From Longimycelium tulufanense (GTDB taxonomy: Bacteria > Actinomycetota > Actinomycetes > Mycobacteriales > Pseudonocardiaceae), in the NCBI RefSeq assembly GCF_014645795.1, contig NZ_BMMK01000011.1, forward strand, positions 46,304 through 110,303: 64,000 nucleotides of DNA, given 5' to 3'. This document shows positions 47,369-57,230 of the stretch, piece by piece. The notes beneath the pieces are model-generated. The model saw nothing but the letters and a program-made list of their open reading frames with translations. It did no database searches and was not told the origin of the DNA. Made by a program: the position numbers and the translations under genes. Every line of letters starts with the position of its first letter. Position 1 is the stretch's first letter.

Positions 47369-47749
47369 ATGGGAGGCACCGGACGCGGCTACTGGAGTCG
47401 CCTCGTCCGCCGGCTCACCAGCGACGCCAGCGAGCTGGACGCCGACGACCTCTGCCGCAGGGCCGACGCGGTGGGCGCCCGGCGCGCCGCCGACTGCCGG
47501 TCCGGGGAGGAGGTGACCGTGCTGGGACGGCTCCGCAGCGTCGAGTTGTGCCCCCGGGACGCGGTGGCGACCCTGGAGGCCGAGCTGTTCGACGGCACCG
47601 AGGGCGTCACACTGGTCTGGCTGGGCCGGCGCCGCATCCCCGGCATCGAGCCCGGGCGCACGATCAAGGCGCGTGGCCGGATGGCCCTCCGGGACGGCCG
47701 CAAGGTCCTCTACAACCCCTACTACGAGCTGCAGACGACGAGCGCATGA
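47369..47749 (+). CDS. OB-fold nucleic-acid-binding domain protein
   Basis: 126 residues. An OB-fold like that of tRNA-anticodon domains: EEVTVLGRLRSVELCPR, AELFDGTEGVTLVWLGRR, GRTIKARGRMALRDG. Corresponds to Rv2694c. Stop overlaps the next gene's start (ATGA). Nucleic-acid target unknown. Confidence 0.85.
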   Translation: MGGTGRGYWSRLVRRLTSDASELDADDLCRRADAVGARRAADCRSGEEVTVLGRLRSVELCPRDAVATLEAELFDGTEGVTLVWLGRRRIPGIEPGRTIKARGRMALRDGRKVLYNPYYELQTTSA

Positions 47750-48453
47750 GCGAACCCTCCGCCGGCCCGGCCGAACCGGCCGCCCCGCCCGCCCATTCCC
47801 GGCCCGCGTCCCCGACGCCGCCGGCCGACACCGAGGACGGCCCCCGCCAGCAGACCCTGCTGGAGATGATGGGCGGCGTCCACGGCCTGATCTACTCCAC
47901 CGTGCCCGTCCTGGTGTTCATCCTGGTCAACGTGCTGGCCGGGCTGACCCCCGCGATCTGGGCCGCGGTCGGCTCCGGGGTGGCGATCGCCGGCTGGCGG
48001 CTGGTCCGCCGCGAGCCCGTGCAGCCGGCCGTCTCCGGGCTGTTCGGCGTCGCGATCGCGGCCTTCATCGCGCACCGCACCGGCGAGGCCAAGGGCTTCT
48101 TCCTGTTCGGGATCTGGGTCAGCCTGGTCTACGGCGGGGCGTTCGCGCTCTCGGCGCTGGTGCGCTGGCCGCTGGTGGGCGTGGTGTGGTCGGTGCTCAA
48201 CGGCAGCGGCTTCGCCTGGCGCTCCGACCGGCGCGTCCTGCTCGCCTACGACCTGGCCACGCTGGCCTGGGTCGCGGTGTTCGGGGCGCGGTTCGTGGTG
48301 CAGAACTGGCTGTACGAGACCGACCAGACGGGCTGGCTGGCGGCGGCGCGGATCGGCATGGGCTGGCCGCTGGCCGGGCTGGCCTTCCTCGTCACCATCT
48401 GGGCCGTGCGCCGGGACAGCGCCGCCCGACGAGCCGCGACCGCGGAGGGCTGA
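47746..48453 (+). CDS. DUF3159 membrane protein
   Basis: 235 residues. A Pro/Ala-rich start, the conserved LLEMMGGVHGLIYSTVPVLVF and about six transmembrane helices. The ATG at 47746 is fixed by the 4-bp overlap with the OB gene. Corresponds to Rv2693c; function unknown. Confidence 0.88.
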   Translation: MSEPSAGPAEPAAPPAHSRPASPTPPADTEDGPRQQTLLEMMGGVHGLIYSTVPVLVFILVNVLAGLTPAIWAAVGSGVAIAGWRLVRREPVQPAVSGLFGVAIAAFIAHRTGEAKGFFLFGIWVSLVYGGAFALSALVRWPLVGVVWSVLNGSGFAWRSDRRVLLAYDLATLAWVAVFGARFVVQNWLYETDQTGWLAAARIGMGWPLAGLAFLVTIWAVRRDSAARRAATAEG

Positions 48454-48645
48454 CGCCCAGCTCGGGCGGCAGTCCCTACTCCACGGCTATGACGGCCCCA
48501 CCGCCGTGCCGCCACAGGTGCCGTCGGTTCCTGCCCCCAGCAGGCACGGCCTTGCCGGCAGCGCGGGCGTCATCCGGGCAGAGCATCTCTCTCGCCCGCC
48601 GGGCAGCCGTTTTCGAGGCCGCACCAATCCCGGCGCGGCTCGGGC

Positions 48646-49302
48646 TCAGCAGCCCAACGCGTTGCGGATCTGCTGCTCCACGTCGGCGGCGGCCACGAAC
48701 AGCAGCTCGTCGCCGGCCTCCAGGGGGTCGTCCGGCTGTGGGACGATGACCCGTCCACCGCGCAGGATCGTCACCAGGGCGGCGTCGCGGGGCAGGTCGA
48801 GCGCCCGGACCGGGCGGCCGGACAGCGGGGTGTCCTCCGGCAACGTCACCTCGACCAGGTTCGCCTGGCCCTGCCGCAGCGTGAGCAGCCGCACCAGGTC
48901 GCCGACGCTGACCGCCTCCTCGACCATCGCGGCGAGCATGCGCGGCGTGGACACCGCGACGTCCACGCCCCATGCCTCGGTGAACAGCCACTCGTTGCGC
49001 GGGTCGTTCACCCGGGCGACGACCCGCCGCACCGCGAACTCGGTCTTGGCCAGCAGCGCCACCACCAGGTTGACCTTGTCGTCCCCGGTGGCGGCGATGA
49101 CCACGTCGCACAGCTCCATGCCGGCCTCCTCCAGGGAGGACAGCTCGCAGGCGTCGGCGTGCACCCACTCCGCTTGCTCGACGCTGTGCGGGTCGAACTG
49201 CGCCCGGTCCCGCTCGATGAGCATCACCTGGTGCCCGGCGGCCAGCAGCTCCTGGGCAATCGACCGGCCGACGGCGCCGGCCCCGGCGATCGCGATACGC
49301 AT
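48646..49302 (-). CDS. ceoC: TrkA-family potassium uptake regulator CeoC
   Basis: 218 residues. RCK_N with IAIAGAGAVGRSIAQELL and ERDRAQ, RCK_C from about residue 138. It corresponds to Rv2692 (CeoC). The ATG shares one base with the ceoB stop (TGATG), so the two are co-translated. Their pore partner is not fixed; the KimA-like transporter diverges just upstream. The 192 bp beyond its stop (48454-48645) hold nothing recognisable. Confidence 0.88.
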   Translation of the reverse strand: MRIAIAGAGAVGRSIAQELLAAGHQVMLIERDRAQFDPHSVEQAEWVHADACELSSLEEAGMELCDVVIAATGDDKVNLVVALLAKTEFAVRRVVARVNDPRNEWLFTEAWGVDVAVSTPRMLAAMVEEAVSVGDLVRLLTLRQGQANLVEVTLPEDTPLSGRPVRALDLPRDAALVTILRGGRVIVPQPDDPLEAGDELLFVAAADVEQQIRNALGC

Positions 49303-49967
49303 CAGTGCGCCTCCTCGGGCGGCTGGGCGGCGGCCGCGCAGACCTCGGTGACGGTGCCGGACAGCGCGGCGACGTAGACGACGTCGTCGGCCTGGACCAG
49401 GGTGCCGGGCTCGGGCAGCACCCCGGTGCCGAACCGCATGATGAACGCCACCCGGGTCCCCACCGTCTCCTCCAGCTCGGCCACCCGACGGCCGACCCAG
49501 CCCTCGTGCAGCGGCAGCTGGAGCACGGCCACCGTGCCGGACGGATCGCGCCACGCGCTGGCCTCACCCTCCGGGATCAGCATCCGCATCAGGCGGTCGG
49601 TGGTCCACGGCACGGTCGCGACGGTGGGGATGCCGAGCCGCTCGTAGACGGCGGCCCGCTTGGCGTCGTAGATGCGTGCCACCACGTGGTGCACGCCGAA
49701 GGTCTCCCGGGCCACCCGCGCCGAAATGATGTTCGAATTGTCCCCATTGGACACCGCGGCGAACGCCCCGGCCCGCTCGATCCCGGCCTCGACGAGCACC
49801 TTGCGGTCGAAGCCGATGCCGACCACCTGCTGCCCGTGGAAGTCCCCGCCCAGGCGACGGAACGCCTGGGCGTCCTTGTCGATCACGGCCACCGAGTGTC
49901 CGAGCCGCTCGAGGGCCTTGGCCAGGGAGGACCCCACGCGGCCGCAGCCCATGATCACGACGTGCAC
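49302..49967 (-). CDS. ceoB: TrkA-family potassium uptake regulator CeoB
   Basis: 221 residues. RCK_N loop VVIMGCGRVGSSLAKAL with IDKDAQ, and an RCK_C domain (LPLHEGWVGRRVAELEE) near residue 150. GTG start at 49967, 147 bp from the divergent transporter. Corresponds to Rv2691. CeoB and CeoC together support K+ homeostasis in M. tuberculosis. Confidence 0.88.
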   Translation of the reverse strand: MHVVIMGCGRVGSSLAKALERLGHSVAVIDKDAQAFRRLGGDFHGQQVVGIGFDRKVLVEAGIERAGAFAAVSNGDNSNIISARVARETFGVHHVVARIYDAKRAAVYERLGIPTVATVPWTTDRLMRMLIPEGEASAWRDPSGTVAVLQLPLHEGWVGRRVAELEETVGTRVAFIMRFGTGVLPEPGTLVQADDVVYVAALSGTVTEVCAAAAQPPEEAH

Positions 49968-50114
49968 GACGTGCCCCTCCTCGTCGACGTGGGCTGTCGC
50001 AACCTACCTGCCGGCCCGGGCGCTGTCGTCCCGGGCGCGCCCAGTGTGCCGCTGCCCACGTCAGCCGGCCCGGGATGCCCCGTTGAGGGGAACCGAGCGC
50101 CTACGCTACGCGTC

Positions 50115-52127
50115 GTGTCCAAGCTCGCTACGGCGGCGAAGCGCATCCTGGTCGGGCGACCCTTCCGCAGCGACCGGCTGGCGCACACGCTGCTCCCCAA
50201 GCGGGTCGCCCTACCGGTGTTCGCCTCCGACCCGATGTCCTCGGTCGCGTATGCGCCGGAGGAGATCCTGCTGACGCTGTCGCTGGCCGGTGCGTCGGCC
50301 TACGTGTTCAGCCCGTGGATCGGGCTGGTCGTGGTGGTCGTCATGCTCGCCGTGGTGGCCTCCTACCGGCAGAACGTGCACGCCTACCCGTCCGGCGGCG
50401 GGGACTACGAGGTCGCCACCGTCAACCACGGGCGGAACTGGGGCCTGGTGGTGGCCAGCGCCCTGCTGGTGGACTACGTCCTCACGGTCGCGGTGTCCAT
50501 CTCCTCGGCGGCGGCGAACATCGGCTCCGGGATCCCGTTCGTGGCCACGCACAAGGCGGCCTTCGCCGTCGGTGCGATCGTCCTGCTGACCGCCATGAAC
50601 CTGCGTGGCGTGCGGGAGTCGGGCACCGCGTTCGCGATCCCGACCTATGCCTTCGTGGTGGGCATCCTCGGCATGATCGCGTGGGGACTGTTCCGGGTTT
50701 TCGTCCTCGGCGACGAGATCCGCGCGGAGAGCGCGGACATGCAGCTGGTGGGTGGGGACGAGCAGCTGGCCGGGGTCGCGCTGGCCTTCCTGGTGCTGCG
50801 CGCGTTCTCCTCCGGCAGTGCGGCGTTGACCGGCGTGGAGGCGATCAGCAACGGCGTGCCGGCATTCCGGAAACCCAAGTCCCGCAACGCCGCGACGACG
50901 CTGCTGATGATGGGCCTGATCGCCGTCTCGATGTTCATGGGCCTGCTCATGTTGGCCCAGCTCACCGGGGTGAAGATCGCCGAGCACCCGGCTGACCAGC
51001 TGCTGAACGCACCGCCGGGCTACGAGCAGAAGACACTGGTCGCCCAGCTGGCCAATGCGGTGTTCGCCGGGTTCTCCCCCGGTGTCTGGTATGTCCTTTT
51101 CTTCACGGGCCTGATCCTCGTCCTGGCCGCGAACACCGCGTTCAACGGTTTTCCGGTGCTGGGCTCGATCCTGGCCCAGGACCGGTACCTGCCGCGCCAG
51201 CTGCACACCCGGGGCGACCGGCTGGCCTTCTCGAACGGGATCCTGTTTTTGGCCGGCTTCGCGATCGTGCTCGTCGTGGCGTTCGACGCCGAGGTCACCA
51301 AGCTGATCCAGCTCTACATCGTCGGCGTCTTCATGTCCTTCGTGCTCAGCCAAAGTGGCATGATCCGGCACTGGAACCGCTTGCTACGCACCGAGAACGA
51401 CCCGGTGGCGCGGCGGCGGATGCGGCGTTCCCAGGCGATCAACACCTTCGGGTTGACCATGACGTCGATCGTGTTGTTGATCGTGTTGGTCACGAAGTTC
51501 ACCCACGGCGCGTGGATCGCGCTCGCCGCGATGGCCGCGATTTTCGCGTTGATGACGGGGATCCGCCGGCACTACGACCGGATCGCCGAGGAACTGGCGC
51601 TGGCCGAGGAGACTCCGGTACTGCCGTCCCGCAACCACGCCATCGTCCTGGTATCCAAGCTGCACCGGCCAACGCTGCGCGCGCTCGCCTACGCCCGGGC
51701 GACCCGGCCCGACGTGCTGGAGGCGGTCACGGTCAACGTGGACGAGGCCGACACCAGGGCGTTGGTCGCCGAATGGGAACGTCGTGACATTCCGGTGCCG
51801 CTGAAGGTGGTGGAGTCGCCGTACCGGGAGATCACCAGACCGGTCCTCGACTACGTGAAGCGGGTGCGCAGCAACAACCCCCGTGACGTCGTCACGGTCT
51901 TCATCCCCGAGTACGTGGTCGGCCGCTGGTGGGAGCAACTGCTGCACAACCAGAGCGCGTTGCGGCTCAAGGGACGCCTGCTGTTCCAGCCTCGGGTCAT
52001 GGTCACCAGCGTGCCGTGGCAGCTGGTGTCCTCGAAGCTGGTCCACGAAACCACGGCGGTGCCACCCGGGGCGGTGCGCCGTGGCCTGGACGTCGACCGG
52101 CCCGCGGCAGTAGGGGAGAAGAAGTGA
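50115..52127 (+). CDS. APC-superfamily permease resembling K+ importer KimA
   Basis: 670 residues, 12 membrane helices then a cytosolic C-terminal domain of about 200 residues. Its motifs follow Bacillus KimA closely: RILVGRPFRSD, FASDPMSSVAYAPEEIL (Asp39, Tyr46), SYRQNVHAYPSGGGDYEVA, LLVDYVLTVAVSISS, AFSSGSAALTGVEAISN, QDRYLPRQLHTRGDRLAFSN and LLHNQSALRLKGRLLF. KimA is a high-affinity proton-coupled K+ importer inhibited by c-di-AMP. The divergent ceoB/ceoC neighbours support K+ transport; amino-acid transport, the usual annotation, is less likely. GTG at 50115 starts the conserved part. Confidence 0.82.
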   Translation: MSKLATAAKRILVGRPFRSDRLAHTLLPKRVALPVFASDPMSSVAYAPEEILLTLSLAGASAYVFSPWIGLVVVVVMLAVVASYRQNVHAYPSGGGDYEVATVNHGRNWGLVVASALLVDYVLTVAVSISSAAANIGSGIPFVATHKAAFAVGAIVLLTAMNLRGVRESGTAFAIPTYAFVVGILGMIAWGLFRVFVLGDEIRAESADMQLVGGDEQLAGVALAFLVLRAFSSGSAALTGVEAISNGVPAFRKPKSRNAATTLLMMGLIAVSMFMGLLMLAQLTGVKIAEHPADQLLNAPPGYEQKTLVAQLANAVFAGFSPGVWYVLFFTGLILVLAANTAFNGFPVLGSILAQDRYLPRQLHTRGDRLAFSNGILFLAGFAIVLVVAFDAEVTKLIQLYIVGVFMSFVLSQSGMIRHWNRLLRTENDPVARRRMRRSQAINTFGLTMTSIVLLIVLVTKFTHGAWIALAAMAAIFALMTGIRRHYDRIAEELALAEETPVLPSRNHAIVLVSKLHRPTLRALAYARATRPDVLEAVTVNVDEADTRALVAEWERRDIPVPLKVVESPYREITRPVLDYVKRVRSNNPRDVVTVFIPEYVVGRWWEQLLHNQSALRLKGRLLFQPRVMVTSVPWQLVSSKLVHETTAVPPGAVRRGLDVDRPAAVGEKK

Positions 52128-53326
52128 CCACGGTGGAGACCCGGCCGAACTGGACCGGACGCTACCTGGAGGTCGAGGTCGGCCCACCCGCGCACGGCGG
52201 GCACTGCGTTGCCCGGTACGAGGGTCGGGTGGTGTTCGTCCGGCACGCGTTGCCCGGTGAGCAGGTCACGGTGCTGGTGACCGAGGACCACGGCGGCGCG
52301 TTCTGCCGGGGCGACGCCGTCGAGGTTCACCGGGAGTCGGCGGACCGGGTCACCCCGCCCTGTCCGGTGGCGCGGCCCGACGGGTGCGGTGGCTGTGACT
52401 GGCAGCACGTCAGCGGCTCCGCCCAGCGCGCGTTGAAGGCACAGGTGGTGGCCGAGCAGCTGCGCCGCATCGCCGGGATCGACCTGTCGGTGACGGTGGA
52501 GGAGCTGCCCGGTGACCTGCTCGACTGGCGCACCCGGGTCCGGCTGGCCGTGGACCGCGCCGGGCGGCCCGGATACCGCAAGCACCGCAGCCACCAGATC
52601 GTGCCCGTCCAGGACTGCCCCATCGCGGTCCCGGGGGCGGTGGAGGCCGTGTCCGGCCAGCGCTGGCATCGCGGTGCCGAGCTGGAGGTGGTTGCCGACA
52701 CCGTTGGCCAGCTGCACGTCAGCGAGCTGCGGCCGGACCGTCGGCCCCGCCTGGTGCGCGGGGGAGAGGTCGTCGAACGGGCCGCCGGCCGGGAGTGGCG
52801 GTTGCCGCCCGGCGTGTTCTGGCAGGTCCACCGGGCCGCCGCCGATACCCTCGCCGCCGTGGTGGGGGAGTGGGCCCAGGCGCCAACCGGTGGGGTGGCC
52901 TGGGACCTCTACGGCGGGGTCGGGCTGTTCGCGGCCGTGCTGGCCGCGCAGGTCGGGCCGGAGGGCTCGGTGCTGGTCGTGGAGTCGGTTCGGCGCGCGG
53001 TGGAGGCCGGCGCGGCGAACCTGGCCGATGTGCCGCAGGTGCGGTGGCGGACCGGCCGGGTCGAGCGGGTTCTGGGCGAGCTGGGCGACGAGCGCCCGGA
53101 CGTGGTCGTTCTCGACCCACCGCGCAAGGGCGCCGGCCGGGCCGTCGTGCAGGCGGTGACCGACCGCGACCCCGCGCGCGTGGTGCACGTGGCCTGCGAC
53201 CCCGCGGCGCTGGCCCGCGACCTCGGGCTCTTCCTCGACCAGGGCTACCGGTTGTCCGGCCTGCGGGCCCTCGACGCGTTCCCGATGACCCACCACGTGG
53301 AGTGCGTCGCCCTGCTCACTCGCTGA
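52124..53326 (+). CDS. TRAM-domain class I SAM-dependent RNA methyltransferase (RlmD/TrmA-like)
   Basis: 400 residues. N-terminal TRAM OB-fold (about 9-65), cluster cysteines in PPCPVARPDGCGGCDWQH and QDCPI, SAM-binding LYGGVGLFAAVLA, then DPPRKGAG and VACDPAALARDL, whose Cys is the nucleophile. It makes 5-methyluridine in rRNA or tRNA. The GTG at 52124 overlaps the permease stop (GTGA). Matches Rv2689c in place. Confidence 0.9.
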   Translation: MTTVETRPNWTGRYLEVEVGPPAHGGHCVARYEGRVVFVRHALPGEQVTVLVTEDHGGAFCRGDAVEVHRESADRVTPPCPVARPDGCGGCDWQHVSGSAQRALKAQVVAEQLRRIAGIDLSVTVEELPGDLLDWRTRVRLAVDRAGRPGYRKHRSHQIVPVQDCPIAVPGAVEAVSGQRWHRGAELEVVADTVGQLHVSELRPDRRPRLVRGGEVVERAAGREWRLPPGVFWQVHRAAADTLAAVVGEWAQAPTGGVAWDLYGGVGLFAAVLAAQVGPEGSVLVVESVRRAVEAGAANLADVPQVRWRTGRVERVLGELGDERPDVVVLDPPRKGAGRAVVQAVTDRDPARVVHVACDPAALARDLGLFLDQGYRLSGLRALDAFPMTHHVECVALLTR

Positions 53327-53342
53327 CCCGGTGGGTCAGCGA
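53320..53342 (+). terminator. Terminator overlapping the end of the RNA methyltransferase gene
   Basis: Perfect 10-bp inverted repeat (TCGCTGACCC / GGGTCAGCGA) with a GGT loop; the left arm includes the TGA stop. Confidence 0.65.
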
Positions 53343-53397
53343 AGCCGAGCACTGAGGTCATAGGTGGGACCGGCTGGCCTTCCTAGCGTCAGCGACC

Positions 53398-54600
53398 ATG
53401 GGCGAAGCGTTCATCCTGGACGCGGTGCGCACTCCGCGCGGCAAGGGCAAGCGTGGCGCGCTGCACCCCGTCAAACCCGTGGAACTGGCCGCGACCACGC
53501 TGCGGGCGCTGGCCGCACGCAACGAGCTCGACACCAGCAGCGTCGACGACGTCGTGCTGGGCTGCGTCACCCCCATCGGCGAACAGGGCGCGGACATCGC
53601 GCGGACGGCGGTGCTCGCCGCGGGCTGGGCGACCGAGCCGGCCGGGGTGCAGATCAACCGGTTCTGCGCGTCCGGGCTGGAGGCGGTGAACCTGGCCGCG
53701 GCCAAGGTGGCCGCCGGGTTCGAGGACCTGGTGGTGGCCGGCGGCGTCGAGTCGATGTCCCGGGTGCAGATGGGCTCCGACGGCGGTGCCTGGTTCGGCG
53801 ACCCCGACCTGAACCTGCGCACCGGCTTCGTGCCCCAGGGCATCTCCGCCGACCTGATCGCCACGCTCGACGGCTACACCCGCTTCGGCATCGACGCCTA
53901 CGCCGTGCGCTCGCACCAGCGCGCGGCCGTCGCCCGCGACGCCGGCTACTTCGAACGCTCGCTGGTGCCCGTGCACGACCGGATCGGCGCGGTGCTGCTG
54001 AAGGAAGACGAGAACATCCGCCCTGACACGAGCCCGGAGTCGCTGGCCAACCTCAAGCCCAGCTTCGCGGCCATGGGCGAGGCCGGGTTCGATACCGTCG
54101 CCATCGACAGGTACCCGACGGTGGAACGAATCGAGCACGTCCACACCGCTGGCAACTCCTCGGCCATTGTGGACGGTGCCGCCGCGATGCTGTTGGGCAG
54201 CGCCGAGGGCGCGAAGTGGGCCGGGCTCAAGCCACGCGCCCGCATCGTGACGACGGCGGTGGTGGGCACCGAGCCGACCATCATGCTCACCGGCCCGGCC
54301 CCGGCCGCGCGAAAGGCGTTGGCGCGCGCGGGAATGACGGTGGACGACATCGACCTGTTCGAGGTGAACGAGGCGTTCGCCGCCGTGGTGCTGCGGTTCC
54401 TGCGCGAGACGGGCGTGTCCGAGGACCGGGTCAACGTCAACGGCGGGGCCATCGCGATGGGCCACCCCCTCGGCGCCACCGGCTGCATCCTGGTGAACAC
54501 CCTGCTCGACGAGCTGGAGCGCAGGGACCTGCGGACCGGGCTGGCCACGCTGTGCGTGGGTGGCGGCATGGGCATCGCCACGATCATTGAGCGGGTGTGA
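53398..54600 (+). CDS. fadA: Acetyl-CoA acyltransferase (thiolase), FadA type
   Basis: 400 residues. It cleaves 3-ketoacyl-CoA, the last step of beta-oxidation. Nucleophile Cys90 in [14 protein letters not shown] loop, catalytic His356 in GHPLGATG and Cys386 in CVGGGMG. ATG at 53398. Next gene starts 10 bp after its stop: fadA-fadB operon. Confidence 0.93.
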   Translation: MGEAFILDAVRTPRGKGKRGALHPVKPVELAATTLRALAARNELDTSSVDDVVLGCVTPIGEQGADIARTAVLAAGWATEPAGVQINRFCASGLEAVNLAAAKVAAGFEDLVVAGGVESMSRVQMGSDGGAWFGDPDLNLRTGFVPQGISADLIATLDGYTRFGIDAYAVRSHQRAAVARDAGYFERSLVPVHDRIGAVLLKEDENIRPDTSPESLANLKPSFAAMGEAGFDTVAIDRYPTVERIEHVHTAGNSSAIVDGAAAMLLGSAEGAKWAGLKPRARIVTTAVVGTEPTIMLTGPAPAARKALARAGMTVDDIDLFEVNEAFAAVVLRFLRETGVSEDRVNVNGGAIAMGHPLGATGCILVNTLLDELERRDLRTGLATLCVGGGMGIATIIERV

Positions 54601-54610
54601 GGGAGACCAG

Positions 54611-56758
54611 ATGAGCGACGGGATCTTCCGCTGGGAGCAGGATGGCGACGGCGTGGTCACGCTGACCATGGACGCGCCGGGCAGGTCCGCCAACACGCTC
54701 GACACCCCGTTCCGGGAGGCGTTCGCCGAGACCGTGGCCCGGCTGGAGGCCGAGCGGGACGACATCCGCGGCGTCATCATCACCTCGGCGAAGAAGACCT
54801 TCCTGGCCGGCGCCGACCTCGACGAGCTGCTGGCGGTCACCGACGAGCACGTGGCGCGGCTGGCCGCCGAGGTGGACCAGTTCAAGGACCTGCTGCGCCG
54901 GTTGGAGACGCTGGGGCGGCCGGTGGTGGCCGCCATCAACGGCGCCGCGCTCGGCGGCGGCTTCGAACTGGCCCTGGCCTGCCACCGCCGCATCGTCGTG
55001 GACGCCCCCGGCGTCCAGGTCGGCCTGCCCGAGGTCATGCTCGGCCTGTTGCCGGCAGGTGGTGGCGTGACGCGCTACGTCCGGTTGCTCGGCCTCGGGG
55101 CTGCTCTGCCGTTGCTGGGCGAGGGCACGCGGCTCAAGCCGCAGCGGGCCCTGGAAACCGGGCTGGTGCACGAGCTGGCCGAGAACATCGAGGACGTGCT
55201 GGACAGGGCGCGCGAGTGGATCCTGGCCAATCCCAACGCGATCCAGCCCTGGGACGCTCCGGGTTACACGATTCCGGGCGGTGACCTGTCGAACCCGTTC
55301 GTGCAGCAGCTGATCATCGCCGCCCCGGCGATGCTGCGCAAGCGGACCCACCGTACTCTGCCGGCACCGGAACGCATCCTGTCGGCCGCGGTGGAGGGGG
55401 CCGCGGTGGATATCGAGACGGCGCAACGGATCGAGACCCAGTACTTCGCCGACCTGGTCACCGGCCAGGTCGCCAAGAACATGATCACGACCTTCTGGTT
55501 CCAGATGAACGACGTCAACGCGGGGCGCTCCCGCCCGGAGGGCGTTGCTCCCCGCCGGGCCAAGAAGGTCGGCGTGCTCGGCGCGGGCATGATGGGGCAC
55601 GGCATCGCCCAGGTGACCGCACGAGCCGGAATCGAGGTCGTGCTCAAGGACGTCTCGGCCGAGGTGGCCGAGCGGGGCAAGCAGAAGATCGCCGCCGACC
55701 TGGACAAGGCGGTGGCCCGCGGCCGGCTCACCCCGGACGCGCGCGACGAGGTGCTCGCCCGGATCACGCCCACCGGCGACGACGCGGAGCTGGCCGGGTG
55801 CGACCTGGTCATCGAGGCGGTGCCGGAGATCCGGGACCTGAAGTACAAGGTGCTCGCCGTGGCCGAGGAACACGCCGCGGAGGACGCCTTCGTCACGTCG
55901 AACACCTCGACGCTGCCCATCACCGGTCTTGCCGGGGCGGTACGGCGCCCCGAGAGGTTCTGCGGGCTGCACTTCTTCTCACCGGTGCCGAGGATGCCTC
56001 TGGTGGAGATCATCCGGGGCAAGGAGAGCGGCGACGAGGCGCTCGCGGCGGCCTTCGACTACGTACGGCAGATCAAGAAGACCCCGATCGTGGTCAACGA
56101 CGGCCGCGGCTTCTTCACGTCGCGGGTGTTCCGCACCTACGCCCTCGAAGGCATCGCCATGGTGGCCGAGGGGGTGTCCCCGGCGCTCGTGGAGAACCAG
56201 TCCCGGCTGGCCGGATGCCCCGTTGGTCCGCTGGCCGTCTCCGACGAGGTGTCGCTGACGTTGATGTGGGACGTCTACGAACAGACCCGCGTCGACCTGG
56301 AGGCAGAAGGGCAGGAGCTGCCGCCGCACTCCGCCTACGCCGTCATCGACCTGATGGCCAACGAGCTGAAGCGGGTGGGCCGTGCGGGCGGGGCCGGCTT
56401 CTACGACTACCCGGCCGACGGGCCGAAGCGCATCTGGCCCGGGCTCCTCGAGCGGTTCCACCGGCCCGAGCTCGACGTGGACGGGCAGGAACTGCGGGAT
56501 CGGTTGCTGTTCGTGCAGGCACTGGAAACCGTCCGCTGCGTGGAGGACGGAATCCTCACCTCGACGGCGGATGCGAACATCGGCAGTATCATGGGGATCG
56601 GCTTTCCGCCGTGGACCGGTGGCGCGCTGCAGTTCCTCAACGGCTACGGCCTGGACAAGGCGGTCGCGCGTGCCGGGGAACTGGCGGCCAGGCACGGCGA
56701 GCGCTTCGAGCCGCCCGCGCTCCTGCGCGAGCACGCCGCCAACGCCCAGCCGTTCTGA
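54611..56758 (+). CDS. fadB: Multifunctional fatty-acid oxidation protein FadB (enoyl-CoA hydratase / 3-hydroxyacyl-CoA dehydrogenase)
   Basis: 715 residues. N-terminal crotonase domain (NGAALGGGFELAL and LPEVMLGLLPAGGG, catalytic Glu region), then an NAD domain with VGVLGAGMMGHGIAQ near residue 320 and FCGLHFFSPVPRMPLVEI (catalytic His region), then C-terminal dehydrogenase domain (GFFTSRVF). It performs the hydration and oxidation steps before FadA. The ATG at 54611 follows GAGGGAGACC. Confidence 0.93.
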   Translation: MSDGIFRWEQDGDGVVTLTMDAPGRSANTLDTPFREAFAETVARLEAERDDIRGVIITSAKKTFLAGADLDELLAVTDEHVARLAAEVDQFKDLLRRLETLGRPVVAAINGAALGGGFELALACHRRIVVDAPGVQVGLPEVMLGLLPAGGGVTRYVRLLGLGAALPLLGEGTRLKPQRALETGLVHELAENIEDVLDRAREWILANPNAIQPWDAPGYTIPGGDLSNPFVQQLIIAAPAMLRKRTHRTLPAPERILSAAVEGAAVDIETAQRIETQYFADLVTGQVAKNMITTFWFQMNDVNAGRSRPEGVAPRRAKKVGVLGAGMMGHGIAQVTARAGIEVVLKDVSAEVAERGKQKIAADLDKAVARGRLTPDARDEVLARITPTGDDAELAGCDLVIEAVPEIRDLKYKVLAVAEEHAAEDAFVTSNTSTLPITGLAGAVRRPERFCGLHFFSPVPRMPLVEIIRGKESGDEALAAAFDYVRQIKKTPIVVNDGRGFFTSRVFRTYALEGIAMVAEGVSPALVENQSRLAGCPVGPLAVSDEVSLTLMWDVYEQTRVDLEAEGQELPPHSAYAVIDLMANELKRVGRAGGAGFYDYPADGPKRIWPGLLERFHRPELDVDGQELRDRLLFVQALETVRCVEDGILTSTADANIGSIMGIGFPPWTGGALQFLNGYGLDKAVARAGELAARHGERFEPPALLREHAANAQPF

Positions 56759-57230
56759 CCGCGGACGTAGTCGCAAGTCCCAACGACATCCGGATCGACC
56801 CTTCCCTTTTGTTCAGCTCCAGGTTGATCTCCCGTTCCGCACCGGAAACCATCTGTTAACGAAGTTGGCCAGCATTGCCATCCACATCGTGGGGCCGCAG
56901 GTCCGACCCGGGCGAGCTACCACCCCGAGAGTCGGCCGCCGCCACACCGGAACCAACACGACCCGCTTTGTCGGGAGGCCAGCCCATGCCGAACGGAGTT
57001 CAGCTTGGTCGCAACGGCTGTCGATCTCGGTATGATCACGACAGGATCGTCCCCTCGGTGATTCCGGCGGACGATTCGACGAGGATCACCCGTACGCGCT
57101 CGAGCGCGCTGTGCTTGACACGGTAGGAGGAGGGTCCGGAAACACATGACTTTCGTTCCCTTGGCCAGTGTTCAACCAGCGGGTGGTTGATCTTCACTCG
57201 AACGAGACCGGCCAACGAGATATTCCTGAT
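56759..57230. other. Gene-poor region after fadB
   Basis: 472 bp with lower GC. A 14-bp palindrome CGCGCTCGAGCGCG is at 57095-57108, TTGACA at 57116-57121 and a GGAGGAGGG-preceded ATG at 57147 that opens a frame of only 14 codons. It is probably the decayed 5' portion of the locus that left the membrane-protein fragment. Confidence 0.35.

Noticed and set aside
49305-50114. N-terminal extension of the KimA-like permease
   Set aside because: Antisense of ceoB; the conserved protein begins at the GTG at 50115.
57116-57121. TTGACA and a ribosome-site-preceded ATG near 57147
   Set aside because: No -10 element and the frame stops after 14 codons.
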